Source: Cheilinus undulatus (taxonomy: Eukaryota > Chordata > Actinopteri > Labriformes > Labridae). Taken from it: a stretch of 64,000 nucleotides of DNA. The stretch lies in contig NC_054879.1 in the NCBI RefSeq assembly GCF_018320785.1, positions 43,266,698 to 43,330,697 of the forward strand. The letters run 5' to 3'. This document shows positions 35,700 through 64,000 of this stretch, one piece after another. A model generated the notes under the pieces. The model made no database searches. It worked only from the letters and a program-made list of their open reading frames with translations, and was not told the DNA's origin. Position numbers and translations under genes: made by a program. Numbering within the stretch: the first letter of the stretch is position 1; each line of letters starts with the position of its first letter.

Positions 35700-36895
35700 T
35701 ATGTGGGCTCTAGATATTGTCCTATTTCCCCTGTAAATATCAGCCAATATAGAATGAAATATGTTCCTATTTCCCCTGTAAATATCAGCCAATATAGACT
35801 GTAAATATTGGCCTATTTCACCTGTAATTATCAGCCTATATTGACTGTAAAATTGTCCTATTTCACCAGTAAATATCAGCCCGTATAGAATGAAATATGT
35901 TCCTATTTCACCTGTAAATATTGGCAAATATCGGCTGTACAAATCAGCCAATATTGACCGTAAATATGTTCCTATTTCCCCTGTAAATATTAGCCAATAT
36001 AGACTGTAAATATTGCCCTATTTCACCTGTAATTATCGGCCTATATTGACTGTAAAATTGTCCTATTTCACATGTAAATATCAGCCCTTATAGAATGAAG
36101 TATGTTCCTATTTCACCTGTAAATATTGGCAAATATCAGCTGAACAAATCAGCCAATATTGACTGTAAATATGTTCCTATTTCCCCTGTAAATATTAGCC
36201 AATATAGACTGTAAATATTGGCCTAGTTCACCTTTAAATATCAGCCTATATTGACTGTATATATCAGCCTATATCATCTGTAAATATCAGCCTGTTAAGA
36301 CTGTAAATATTGTCCTATTTCACCTGTAAATATCAGCCTATATCGTCTGTAAATATCAACCTATATCGGCTGTAAATATCAGCCAGTATCAGCTGTAAAT
36401 ATTGTCCTCTTTCACCTGTAAATGCCAGCCTATATAGACTGTAAATATGTTGCCATTTCACCTGTAAATATTGGCAAATTTCGGCTGTAAATATCACCCA
36501 ATACTGAGTGTAAATATGTTCCTATTTTACCTGTAAATATTAGCCAGTATCAGCTGTAAATATTGTCCTATTTCACCTGTTAATGTCAGCCTATGTAGAC
36601 TGTAAATATCATCCTATTTCACCTGTTATTATCATCCAGTATCGGCCGTAAATATCAGCCTATATCAACTTTAGATATCAGGTTATATTGACTGTAAATA
36701 TTGGCCTGTACTGACTATAAACATTTTCCTCTACTACCTGTAGACATTTGCCTATATTTACTGTATATATCAACCAATATGGAGTGTAAATATTGGCCTA
36801 TATTACCTGTAAATATTTGCCTATATCGGCTGTAAATATATACACAAATCAACTGTTAATAACAGCCTATATCAAGTGTGAATATCACCCTATAC
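35700..36895. repeat. 23-bp tandem array with 205-bp higher-order period
   Basis: Units of the type CTGTAAATATCAGCCTATATCGT start at 36301, 36324, 36347, 36370, 36393 and 36416, exactly 23 apart. A larger block starting ATGTTCCTATTTCCCC recurs at 35761, 35966 and 36171, exactly 205 apart. Any open frame in it is a by-product. Confidence 0.95.
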
Positions 36896-37639
36896 TGTCA
36901 CCCTCAACCTGAACTTTAAACCATGGTGTAAGGACTGGAGTATGTTGCTTTGTTAATTTCTTGAGCTTGAAAGTGTGTTTTGGGAATTTAAATTTTAGGT
37001 CTGAACTACATTTATATGCCAGTTTGACAGCGGTGTATTGGTCTCTGCAAAAGCAGATAACACTCTTAATTTATGACGCACATTTTTGGCAACACATCTT
37101 GCAAAGGATAAACAGACTGTTACAGATTGCTCATGCATGTGTAGTACACCTAAATACAGGCCTTTTTATTCGTACATTGACTCTCAGACACTGTTGCTTG
37201 ACTCTAGGAAGTAAGGGTCTTTGGAATATGATGAGGAAAACAAGCTGATAGTATAACCCACCCTACTCTGCCTCTGATTGACTTAGACCTTAAATCCTCG
37301 CCCAAGAGGAGCAATGCCTTCACCATCTTAGGAAAAAAATAGCAGACCACTGATTGATGTGCATCAGAGGGGAAATAAAGCGGCCACCCTCAGTGCCATG
37401 GATCCCTACAGCTCATCATTTCATCTGATAACCAGCAGCAGTGATTTCAAGCATTATTAAAAGACGATATAGAATGAGGGATCATTTTATACTGATAGCT
37501 TCATTTGCTTAAATACAAAGGCATCAGATTCAGTCAGTCTCATAACAGGAGCTTAAAACACATTGCACCTTCTTCACTTCTCAGGTATTTTTAGACCTAA
37601 TGACCTTTATTGAAAAATTATTCTAAACAGTATTAATAC

Positions 37640-38624
37640 TAGGGCTGGGCATTATTTGCAAATTAGATTCAATTGCAATATGGCTTGCTGCAAGAGGTTG
37701 CAGTATTTCTCGAACCTGAATGTGTCAAAATACCAGTTTGATATATGTATTTTTTTTGCAGCAGAGATTGTATGCACATTATGCAAACATTCAGGTGTCA
37801 TTATTCTTTTTAAGAATGGTTTACAAAACCTTCCTTTTGTGTTTTATTTATGTTTTTCTTAAACAAGTGACATAAAAATGATAATCCCCTTCAATTAAGC
37901 TATTTGAGCAAAAATAGTTACGATTAGATATATGTTTTTTTAACCGCTCTGTCCTAGTTTATTCTATCTAATATTGATGAAGCTTAGTGTAAGTTCACAG
38001 AAGTCCTACCCCCCTCGATGATCAGCTGATAGCCAGCCAATACCAATTATTGCCTCCCAGCTCCCACAGCCAATCACAGCTCTTTCTCTCTACACAGCGG
38101 TCCATTTAAATATGATGTACTTCTCATTAATCCCTGCTTGCATTAATGCTGATGAACCACACTGCTGCTGCTGGCAGCTTCACCTCCTCCACCCCAGCGT
38201 CCTCCTTTATAGTTTGAAGCTTGTTGCTCCCTCATATTCAGATTCATGCTACTATGGATTAACTGCTTCTGAAATAATTTCATTGTTTCAATATAAATTG
38301 TCATAAGTGTATCTGTCCATATGGGTTTTTTCTAGCTGTGACCCTGGAAAGTCAAAGCAGCTGCTTGGTCAACCCAGGGAGCATCTTTTGAGCAGAGAAG
38401 GCTCTCCCAGGTAAAACTGTATAGCAATTTTGTGATAAAATGGTTAAACGTATGATGAGAATGCTCCTGACTGAACGCAGGTTTTAATATAAAATGATTC
38501 GTTGCTTGAATTTGTTGAAAAATACATAAGATGAGGAACCCTATAAAAATAATAATAAATATCAAATCGCAATATTGGGAAAGAAAATCACAATTGGATT
38601 ATTTTTGCAAATCTTTCAGCCCTA
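37640..38624. mobile_element. hAT-type element, family C, copy 2 (985 bp)
   Basis: Ends TAGGGCTGGGCATTATTTGC and GCAAATCTTTCAGCCCTA. Flanks attaatac and atcaatac form an 8-base duplication, 7 of 8 matching. No transposase frame. Confidence 0.85.
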
Positions 38625-38651
38625 ATCAATACTAAACAGATGTTTCTAAAT

Positions 38652-39745
38652 CAGTGATACTCAACATGTGGCTCTTTTGTGATGATTTGTGGCTATTTTA
38701 TTACTTTATTTAAAATATTTTCCCCCAGAAAACCTTAAAAAAGGTCAACTTTAACCTCAGAAATTATACAATGCACATAGCATTAATCTGTTTGTTTCCC
38801 ACTCTTGTACATTTGGCTTAAATTGTCAACCTTTATTTTTTTGTTTGTATATTTCCACTGTCCTTATTTGCAATTTTCCCCCCCTTTTTGCCACTTTCAA
38901 TCTATTTTCACAGCTTTTAAGCCCAAATTTGCTACTTCTTTTGCTCCTTTTCACCAGTTTTTCTTCTTTTTTTGTCTTGCTTTTTGCTATTTGCCATTTT
39001 TTCCACTTTTTGCCATGTTTTGCCCCTTCTCACCCATTTAAGCTGCCTTTTTCCATTGAATTTCACTTTTTTTCCCATACTTTTTCCACTTTTGTCCAAT
39101 TAAGAATCTTTTCACTCATTTTGGCCACATTTTTACCATATTTGACCAATTTTGCCACCTGTAACTCATTTTTTATTATCAATTTTTCCCTTTTTTTTTT
39201 GCAATTTTTGGCCTCTTCTTGCTCATTAAAGCTGCCGTTTTCATTGAATGTCATTTTTGCCCATTTAAGTTACTCATTTTGGCCACATTTTACAGTTTTT
39301 TTGACCATTTTTGCCACCTGTAACTCATTTTTTTGTTATCAATTATTGCCGTTTTTCACCAGTTTTTGCCTTGTTTAGCTTGCATTTTCTTATTTTCAAT
39401 TTTCCCCCCCCTTTTGCCATTTTTTTGCTTCTTCTTGCTCATTAAAGCTGCCATTTCCCATTGAATGCCACTTTTGCCCATTTTAGTTACTCATTTTGGC
39501 CACATTTTACAGTTTTTTGACCATTTTTGCCACCTGTAACTTATTTTTTAACCAATTTTTTGCCACTTTTTCTCCCCATTTTTGCCAACTTTCCCCCATT
39601 TTTTGCCACTTCTTTGACCATTTCACCACTTTAACTATTTTATCACCACTTTAACCCATTTTCACCACTTATATTGTGGCTCTTGCAAAGGTTTTTTTTT
39701 TTTTAACAGTTTGGCTCTTTAGTTGAGCAGGGTTGAGTAATACTG
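38652..39745. mobile_element. hAT-type element carrying a TTTTGCCACTT array (1094 bp)
   Basis: Ends CAGTGATACTCAACATG and GGTTGAGTAATACTG are inverted. Flanks ttctaaat and ctctaaat form an 8-base duplication, 7 of 8 matching. Most of the interior (38860-39680) is a degenerate TTTTGCCACTTTT repeat, which creates a long but meaningless Phe-rich frame. Confidence 0.85.
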
Positions 39746-40349
39746 CTCTAAATCAATCATTGCTCCTTACTGCATCAGATCCTCACACCTGCTGTTTTCC
39801 ACCAGTGACAAATACCCTCCATATGGTGACACTGGCTCCTTCCAGAAGCAGATAAATAAACTCTGTGTTTCAGCAGAAGCTTGCTGACGCCTTAAAACTC
39901 TGCGATCACTGGTGTGGATAGATCTCTCTCAGATTTATACGTCTCCACTCCACCGAGGAATTTACAACTAAAGCTGCAAACACAGAAATTTGGCTCAGAC
40001 TTTTTTTTTTTTACCAGGAGCAGAAAACTGACAAAAGATTCAAGATAATTGGACTTATTACTATTTGCTTGTGTCCCTCTATCATCTTACATATTTACAC
40101 TATAAGTAAAGCAGCTCATGCATTACAGGCCGAACTGAATAGTTAGTGGAGGTGTTATTTTTCCCTGATGAAGGGGTTGTGTTATAAATGAATGCTCTGT
40201 GCTGACATAATGTACCCTGTAGTGCTGGGAGGCAGAGATAAAATGCCAAGTGAATTAGAAAAGACCATCTTAAATGAACAAAAACAACAGTATAAGCAGT
40301 TTATACATCATTATTGTTGTTATTTATCAATAAAAATTAGCAGCATGTG

Positions 40350-42480
40350 ACACATGTTCCTGTCCCGACCTGCAGTTTCTATTCAGGGAATGACAAAAGT
40401 GATCAAACTTGAGAGTATACTTGAAAACACTGAAGCTGTACATTACTGTCATGCTCTCCTGGAGGTTGTTCTGTTCATTTAGCACGCATGATAGCGATCA
40501 CCACTCAGACGCTTGCTTGGCTGCAGTGTAATTGCTCTCGGGCTCTTGTTTTTTTTTTATTTTTTTCTTTAGAAAACGTCCAACAGAGACATTTACTATA
40601 GCAGCCTTTCAACTTTAACAAGCGCCACATTAGCTTTACACTCCCTAAGCCAGAGAGATGGGCAAGCTACAGTCCCTGCACTATTAATCTCACTGCTTAA
40701 AATTTACTTTCTGCCAGGATTAATCAAGCCGTGGACACACGGTCAATAAGAGGAGGCTATTTAGATAAGTGTAACCCATTATAATTACTTCAGGAGTCAG
40801 AAGCCTTTAGGTGCTACAATTGATTCTATTATCACTGGTTTTAATGTCAAGCATGCCCACTATTTGGCTTGAATTAAAGATCAAGTTGTTGCACACAAAA
40901 AGTGCATGAAAACATAATTATTGACCCTTAAATCAGAGTTAAAGGGCAAGTAATGCAGCCTGCTTTGGGATTTGGATTGTAATGTAAATAAGGTTAAAAA
41001 AGAATAGTTCTTACACTAAAATAAAGCCTTAGCTGCGTTTGTTTTTTTCTGGTGTGTGGAAAAAAAAGGGGGAAGGGTTGGCAAGCAGCCTGCAGTCAAT
41101 ATCATCATCATCATCATCATTTCATTAGACTTGCCTTGCACAATGGGAACGTCAGTATCTATCAGGAAGCTAATGTGGCAGTGATTCCCAGGGGCGGCAG
41201 ATATATTTGGCACATCAGTGAAACCACAGACAAGATTCATGGACGTAGAAGAGAGTGGAGTGAGGAGAGACGTGCAAGCGATTTATTGCGAGTGAAAGAG
41301 GAAACTTTGACCTCAGAATATTCGCACAAAAACGGCGCAGTTCTCTCATGGAGAAAACAATTACCACACAAGCAGAAGTGGCAGTGTTGATGGGTTTTTT
41401 TTGTTTCATTTGAAGGATTTCAATGAGGGCTGGGTGTATATATATGTGCGTGTGGGTGCCAGGAGTGAAATGGAGGGTGAAGAGACCTCTGCAGAGACAG
41501 ACATTTCACAGTCTGGTGTTCAGAACCACCCCACCTACACCCACAGCTACCCACCCTCACTCCAAAAGCTATATACTGCAAAAATAGGCCTGTTCTAGCT
41601 CATTAGTACAGCACTGGACTGATCTTCTCTGTTTAAAGATGAATTATGGTCATCAGGATACATGGACCTACTCTCTTTCCATACCTTTAAATGTCTCTAT
41701 TATATATCATCTATATCAATAAGTGTTAGTATTCCAAACACTGAACACTTTGGCCTTTACTGAATGGGCTGATCAATATTTGCACACACTGATTGGTTAA
41801 GTGATTAAGTTACTTACTTTTGCACGTCATTCATTTAGCTAAAGGGTGGCTTCATTTGCATTTGCTCACAAGATTCTCCAACACCTGCCTCCAAATCAGC
41901 CTGCTTCTCCAATGCAATCACATTAGAGCAACAAACAAACCAAAAACATGTTTATGCATCACATCTTTTAGATATGAGCCATGCCAAGGCTTATTATTTC
42001 CATCACATCATTATATGAGCAGTTATTTCTTGAATCCTTTGTTCCCGGTAACTTTACACAGCAGCAGCAGAGACACCGGCCCCGTAATGATCGCTGCACT
42101 GAAGCATGAAACAAAGCAGCAGCAGCAGCAGCAGCAGCGGCGGCGTCTGCCTGGTGGAGGATGGGGAGGGGAGAAACAGCCAGTCCCTCAATGGCTGTGT
42201 CGAAATAAAACGCAGCCAGGCACAGCCTCCAAATAGGCCCCTCAGAAAAAAAATAGTAAAGAGAGCACAGTCTAATGCGTTTTATGATAAATATCTTAAA
42301 AGTGTGAGTAATGAGAGCAGTGGAGGAATTGGCAGGAGGGACTCGTGAAATCTCTGCCGTGAGATGATCAGCCAATAAAAAAGTCCCTGCAGGGGGATTA
42401 ATCTGACCAATGGATGGTGACAGCCAGGTGGATGGAGTTTTATAAAGACAATATCAGGACAAAAATATTTAATTAATCTA
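40350..42480. other. repeat-poor intergenic block, candidate conserved non-coding sequence
   Basis: No transposon signature, mixed composition, several homeodomain-type TAATTA/ATTAAT cores (for example 40683 and 40782-40787), a short (ATC)n at 41101-41120 and a (CAG)n at 42117-42138. No credible coding frame. Lies about 2 kb beyond the gad1 3' end. Confidence 0.35.
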
Positions 42481-42865
42481 CCTTAATGTGAGTGTTTCCA
42501 CACATATCCATATTATTATGCTTGTTTAAAGGTTCATTACCAGAACACTGATGGATTAACTGTGAATATTTAAACACTTAAGCCTGTTTAACAAGTCAAA
42601 AAACAAACTTAACATGCTTCAGTCTATTTGATGCTTTGGCTTCCCTTAATTTATGATGATGGCTTACAGCTATGACTTTAAAGCTCCCATAAGGACACAT
42701 TACAAAACAGATGAAGAAATGTTGAGTGATATCAAAGTTTAATAAGAGAATAAAATGAGATCTCCTTGGGCAAAAATGACTATTTCTGTTATTCTATTTC
42801 TCAACGTTAGTAATCACAGCAGGGTGGTAGGTGTCACAGATGTTTTTACTGATGACATTCAACAT

Positions 42866-43747
42866 TAGTGCTGTTACTCGATTAAAAAATTGATCTAATT
42901 AATCAGATCACGCTGTGATTAATCGTTATTAATCACAGCATTTTTTATAGTTAAAGTATATTTTTATGTTTTTAGATTTTTAAAGGTTGCTATTGTCAAA
43001 TGTTTCTATAGTTTGGTGGAAAAACAAAATAAGGGCAGACTAAAAGAACAAAATATAAACATATATTCACACTGTATTTATTGATGTTTCTCATCAAAAA
43101 ACTAAATGTTCCCATTTTTATGTGATCTTAAAACATATAACATTTAGAGTACAGTCGTCTAATTTACTGAGGTTTCCTGAACACATCATATTTTCCGTAT
43201 TCAGCTAGTAATGTTCACTAATTAACTTCAATTTTGCCGATTCCACTGCAGATTTCTACACTGGATTAATTTTGTTAACAAACAGGACTGTCTCAAAGTT
43301 TTGGAGCACTTTTCAGCATTTATCTGAGCAGCAGAAGAAGAAAACTGTCCTGAAGCAGCTGAAGAGAGCCGTATGACCATGACTTGATCCCGTGTTGTTG
43401 TTAGGGTCTTTGCTAACATTAGCAAAGATGTGCTTTGCCTGAAGGTGGAACTTAAGACTCGTTGTGCTTCAGTGTAAAGACAGTTCATCACTGCAGCAGC
43501 ATGTACCCACAGTTTTGGTTTTATCTTAACTAACATTCTACCAGCTTTTTAAAGAGAAAACTGCCGTTAAGCAGACCTGGGTCTGTCTCCTCACTCAGCA
43601 CTGCTGGCTGTCTCTGACCTGCCTGGAGGACTAGGGGAGCAAGTTGTGGTCAAACTTAGTCATACGATTAATTTGCGTTATTTTTCTAACGTGTTAAGGT
43701 TTTAGGGTTAATCACAAGCGTTAATGCATTATCGTTCACAGCCCTCA
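42866..43747. mobile_element. hAT-like MITE with TTAATC ends
   Basis: Begins TAGTGCTGTTACTCGATTAA with GATTAATCGTTATTAATCAC. Ends TTAATGCATTATCGTTCACAG then CCCTCA. Familiar teleost element type. No clear target duplication. Confidence 0.6.
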
Positions 43748-43756
43748 TACATATGT

Positions 43757-44121
43757 TAGGGGGAGGGGGGTTGGGTGTCATGTGGGAAGTTAGCCCCGCC
43801 CCCAGGTACGGACAGCCCTCCCCTCTTGGAAGAAAGTCCCACCCTCCTCTCCTGATCCTCCTCTCAGGATCCCACATTCATTACGCCGCTTTGATTTCCT
43901 GGGAGGGGCGTGGTTGGGGCGGACTCAGACAGCTCAGTAACATTTAAAGCCACAGACACAGAAACAGCTCGTACTGAGCAGGGCTCAAACAGAGGGGTTT
44001 ATAGACATGAAAAAATCCAATACTGGAGTGTTTTTTCAGCAAGAGACTTCCCAGGCATGTTTTGGGGATCTCTGAGACCAATATAAACTTCTCTTAAAAG
44101 GGTAAAATATGTCCCCTTTAA
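43757..44121 (-). mobile_element. TTAA-flanked MITE, family B, truncated copy
   Basis: Contains GTTAGCCCCGCCCCCAGGTA and ends AAATATGTCCCCTTTAA, with TTAA at 44118-44121. The other end is missing where it meets the preceding hAT element. Confidence 0.72.
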
Positions 44122-44174
44122 ACAATGAAAAAAGAAAAAAAAAATAGTGATAATAAGATAGGCCTCACAGATGT

Positions 44175-45601
44175 TCTCCAGCTCATGTCTTTATTTGTGC
44201 TGTGGATACAACAATAATACTCTGCAAATGATGGCATGAAGATAAAGTGCCTACATCAAATTTTAAAAGGGACTTTTCATCCCACTAATTCAGGAATGTA
44301 CATTGTTCAATAAATAAATCTTATTACAGTAGCAAACACTGTGCATTTCATTGTTCAAGCTTAAATCTTTAGAATAAATAAAGCCAGTTTTACAGATTGT
44401 TTTGTCAACATAAAAGTGTGCCTATCCAGAGCTTATTAAGACAAACTTAACTTTGCATAATATAGTTTTACTTCACTTAACACTTACAGACAATCATATG
44501 TCCATAGAATAAAAGCTGCCCCAGCATTGTGCTCTTTAATAACAATGCACCCTCAGTAGGAGCTGCATTGTCACTCCTCCCTCCCACTTCTGTCAGTACA
44601 ACATTCAGTCAGTGAATCACAATGACATTGCACGGTTACACAACATAGATTGCACTAAAGTTAAGGGCGCTAAGTTACACAGTCTTACATAACTGAATGC
44701 ATCTATAAGGGAGAATAAGGGCTGTGAACGTGTTTATAAATGCAACCCTTCTTTGGTTCACAGATACACTAGAAGACTCAAATGTTATTTGAAACATTGT
44801 TATATAGTACAGTTTCCAAATAGGAAGAGGATACATTACAAATGGACAGCAGTTAAACTATTCACAATTATAATCTCTGGGTATAAATAAAGTGATTCAT
44901 CTACATACTTATACTGTGTGGTCCATTTACATGTAGGATTCTCTAGGACACATTTGGCACAAAGGCAATGTAACAATACTATACACAATCTACACAAAAA
45001 TCTCTAAAAACACAGCAATCAGGCACAGTTCTGTGTTCTATAGATCCACTTATGTAATATCCAAGGAAAATAACAGCGAGGGTACATTGTGGTGGTGCAT
45101 CTAGCTTGGTAATTACAAGGACGACATGAAGCACCAACAGTTAATATACACTGTTATTTTACAATAATACTGTTCATCTTAATGCTGTGAGGTTTCCTAC
45201 ATTGTGCTCTGTGAAAAAATACTTTGTGTATTTTTAATATTGATTTTTATAAATTGCAGATATTTTTAAGGACAGAATCTTTCAAGTGTGCAGATATTCC
45301 TGCTCCATTCCTTTTTAACGGCTGTATTTCCTCTTATTATAAGGTTTAGCAAGAATACCAGTGTGCTTCTGTTATTCTCTCCAGTATTTCTGTGTCCCCA
45401 GAAAACCATACATGTGATTTTTTTTTTAAACATATGTCACCACTGCTAAAAACAGAGACACAAACAAGAGACACACAGGGCGTATTTTTGTTGCGCATTG
45501 CCAGACGTGACCTGTAAGCAAATTTTCAGTGTCTTCATGAAGGAGAGACGTAAAGCCAAAGTCATGGCTTTGAAATAGGGGAAAGGGGTCGAGGTGTGCT
45601 C
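44175..45601 (-). other. gad1: gad1 3' UTR (extent inferred)
   Basis: 1.4 kb without recognisable repeats between the gad1 stop codon and an AATAAA (minus strand) at 44190-44195. The repeat-rich sequence resumes at once beyond it. Confidence 0.6.
44190..44195 (-). terminator. candidate gad1 polyadenylation signal
   Basis: AATAAA on the minus strand, about 1.4 kb past the stop codon, at the edge of the repeat-free block. Confidence 0.5.
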
Positions 45602-62226
<16,625 letters not shown>

Positions 62227-63033
62227 CACTCCCGAGACCCTGTGCCAAAGTCCTCACCTCAGAAAGCCTGGACACTTTTTTGCTTTGCCTTTTTTTCCTT
62301 GAATGCCCCCCAAAAATGTCTGATTTTTTTTCAAAGGAGAGAAAAAGACAAACCCCACAGAATGCTCTTTAACACTAAGAGAGATGCTCAAGTTTGCGAC
62401 ACAGACCTGTGGACAAGGACACAGGCTGTCATACAGAATAACATCCAATTATTCTGCATTAAACGCTTATGACAGCTCAGCTGCACAAAATCCACCAGTG
62501 CTCCCACTATAACCATTTAAAAAACCCTGACAGAGTCATATCATTTAAGAAAAGCTGAACATTTGTCACCTTTATTCTAAAACCTCACCCTTATTTGTCA
62601 GGGCTAAAATACTGGCACACATGGTGCGTTTGCATAGTGCGTAAAATTACGCAAAATGCAAATTATAGTGATTAATCATTATTTTCACCATTTGGCCTGC
62701 ATGACTCCCTTTGCTTTAGCTTTACAAACACTTCAAGGTGATTATTGCATTGGTGACTATGGTGCAGGCTACAGAAAAAAAAAACACATTTCAAACGCAC
62801 CAATGTTGGACTGAATTATTTCCTTCTGCAAAACATTAAACAACATTAATAATCTCAACACTCATGCATTTTACGCACAATCTCCAGGGCATGTTTGTGG
62901 CTTAAACGTGCTATTTTTACAGGGACAAAACCTCCTAAAACACCTGTTAGAGCATCTCCAATGATAATAAAGAAGAGCTGGTTCAATTCAGACGCGTAAA
63001 AAGCCTTAATACAATGAAAAAAAAGTCACTTAC
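62227..63033 (-). other. gad1: gad1 5' UTR part of exon 2 and intron 1
   Basis: The boundary between UTR and intron was not resolved. No AG acceptor stands out. No repeat seen. Confidence 0.45.
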
Positions 63034-63205
63034 CTTGGGTTTGTGTATCCAGGTGGACAGATGCAGTCCAAAGGAAAAAAAGTAAAAATAATAATTACCC
63101 CGAACTAAATCCAGAGAAGGAGACTGCTGCGCTACTCCAGTCAAGAAGAAGGATGAGATCTGTGCCTCAGCCCTCCGCTAGATCCCACACAAGGTCACCT
63201 TGCTT
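63034..63205 (-). other. gad1: gad1 non-coding exon 1 (5' end inferred)
   Basis: The strong donor CCAAG/GTAAGTG on the minus strand fixes the 3' end at 63034. The 5' end is placed about 25 bases downstream of the TATA-like box. No ATG is seen on the minus strand within it. Confidence 0.5.
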
Positions 63206-63230
63206 TCGTTGAACAAGGCTTGATTTGCTG

Positions 63231-63240
63231 ATATTTAAAG
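63231..63240 (-). promoter_or_regulatory. TATA-like box of gad1
   Basis: CTTTAAATAT on the minus strand, about 200 bases upstream of the exon-1 donor. It is a plausible core promoter, inferred from motif and position only. Confidence 0.4.
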
Positions 63241-64000
63241 CAAGCCTTGTCTGTTTATTGTCATTGCGTACCAGTGAGTCACAGTGAGTGCTGGTACCTC
63301 CACCGGTGCTGCACATCTGTGGAGGAGCAGAGCCCGTCTGCTGCACACAGTCTGCCTGGCTTTGACACTCAGTGTCGCCGCTTTCGGACCCTCAAACTCT
63401 GACTTTCTTTTTTTGTTGTTGTTTTGTTTTTTTTAGAAGTGTTGATTGTCTTGGGATCTTTATAGCTCTGGTTTGGATCCTGGTCACGGACATGGACTTG
63501 AAGTTTGATGCGATGAGCAACACATTACGTGAGGAGGGATGAGGATCAAAGAGGGGAGGGGGAGAGATCTTGACATGTTTTTTTGTTCTTGAGGAGAAAA
63601 AAACTCACGAGGACATCAGTGGAAAATCACGAGCCCAAACACCCCTTTAATTGCTTCTATTTATATATGTCTGCCCTCATCTCTCACTGATTATTTATTT
63701 TTAACCTCTTGATCATAAACCCAGACCAATAAAACGTTTCAACATAATATAGTTTATACTTATCAAATCTCATATATCTATTTTTTCCACTTTTTGTGCA
63801 GATAGGGTGCTGTTTGAATGGTGAAGACGTAACCTACGACATTATGACACATCTCAGAGGAGGAAAAACTAAAACGATCCACAAGGTGGCAGTGAGAAAC
63901 CAAGAATGGCTCCTGTTGGCACAGAGCACAAATAGGCCATTCTAGAAATACTTCATGCTGCTAATTATAAACCCAGCTTTTAATCTGAAACACGTCACTG
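63241..64000 (-). other. 5' flank of gad1
   Basis: GC-richer near the promoter, then AT-rich. No repeat or coding frame recognised. Confidence 0.4.

Noticed and set aside
35667..35951. 94-codon minus-strand frame with repeated FTGEIG motifs
   Set aside because: It lies wholly in the 23-bp tandem array. The peptide repeat follows from the DNA repeat, with no splice or start context.
35700..36895. CRISPR-like array
   Set aside because: Units are contiguous without spacers, and the DNA is vertebrate.
38845..39378. 177-codon Phe-rich plus-strand frame, the longest in the window
   Set aside because: Product of the TTTTGCCACTT array inside a hAT element. Low complexity, no homology recognised.
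41820..42375. Overlapping frames of 138 and 135 codons with Gln, Ser or Ala runs
   Set aside because: They come from the CAG microsatellite read in different frames and strands. No conserved domain seen.
42866..43747. Eight-base target duplication for the TTAATC-type hAT element
   Set aside because: The flanks ttcaacat and tacatatg do not match well enough, so the ends remain approximate.

Overview
The window is nuclear DNA of a bony fish, probably a percomorph teleost. It holds three intron-rich vertebrate genes. Their translated exons match mammalian TLK1, GORASP2 and GAD1 almost residue for residue. The rest is AT-rich sequence crowded with small non-autonomous DNA transposons and tRNA-like retroposons of the kind common in teleosts. 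No bacterial, viral, CRISPR or operon-type feature was found. The order tlk1 (+), gorasp2 (-), gad1 (-) is the conserved neighbourhood of human 2q31 (GAD1, GORASP2, TLK1). I could not decide whether the tlk1 and gad1 copies are the a or b duplicates of teleosts.

Layout: 1-1850 is flank with a truncated hAT MITE. tlk1 (tousled-like kinase 1) starts near 2.1 kb and ends at the stop codon at 20781. I resolved 21 exons from an ATG at 8458, which give 727 codons with every intron phase consistent. A further upstream first exon near 2109-2212 matches the mammalian N-terminal extension but carries an apparent one-base frameshift. tlk1 and gorasp2 are convergent, and their 3' ends share 20.8-23.5 kb. 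gorasp2 (GRASP55) occupies 23554-30567 with 10 coding exons and 417 codons. The 13.5 kb from 30.7 to 44.2 kb is intergenic. It contains several hAT elements, a nested insertion, a 1.2-kb 23-bp tandem array with a 205-bp higher-order period, and about 2 kb (40.4-42.5 kb) that looks repeat-poor. gad1 (GAD67) has its 3' UTR at about 44.2-45.6 kb, 16 coding exons from 45602 to 62226 (595 codons), and a non-coding first exon ending at 63034 behind a TATA-like box.

Function: Tlk1 is a nuclear serine/threonine kinase acting on the histone chaperone ASF1. Gorasp2 is a membrane-tethered Golgi stacking and ribbon protein. Gad1 is the PLP enzyme that makes GABA. They are neighbours by ancient synteny, not partners in a pathway.

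The most notable non-genic observations are the higher-order tandem array, the four TE-in-TE nestings, the TTAA-flanked MITE present twice in full in gad1 introns, a GC-AG intron in gad1, and the frameshifted first exon of tlk1. I found no convincing previously undescribed gene system. All matches to known proteins are from memory of the families, not from a search.
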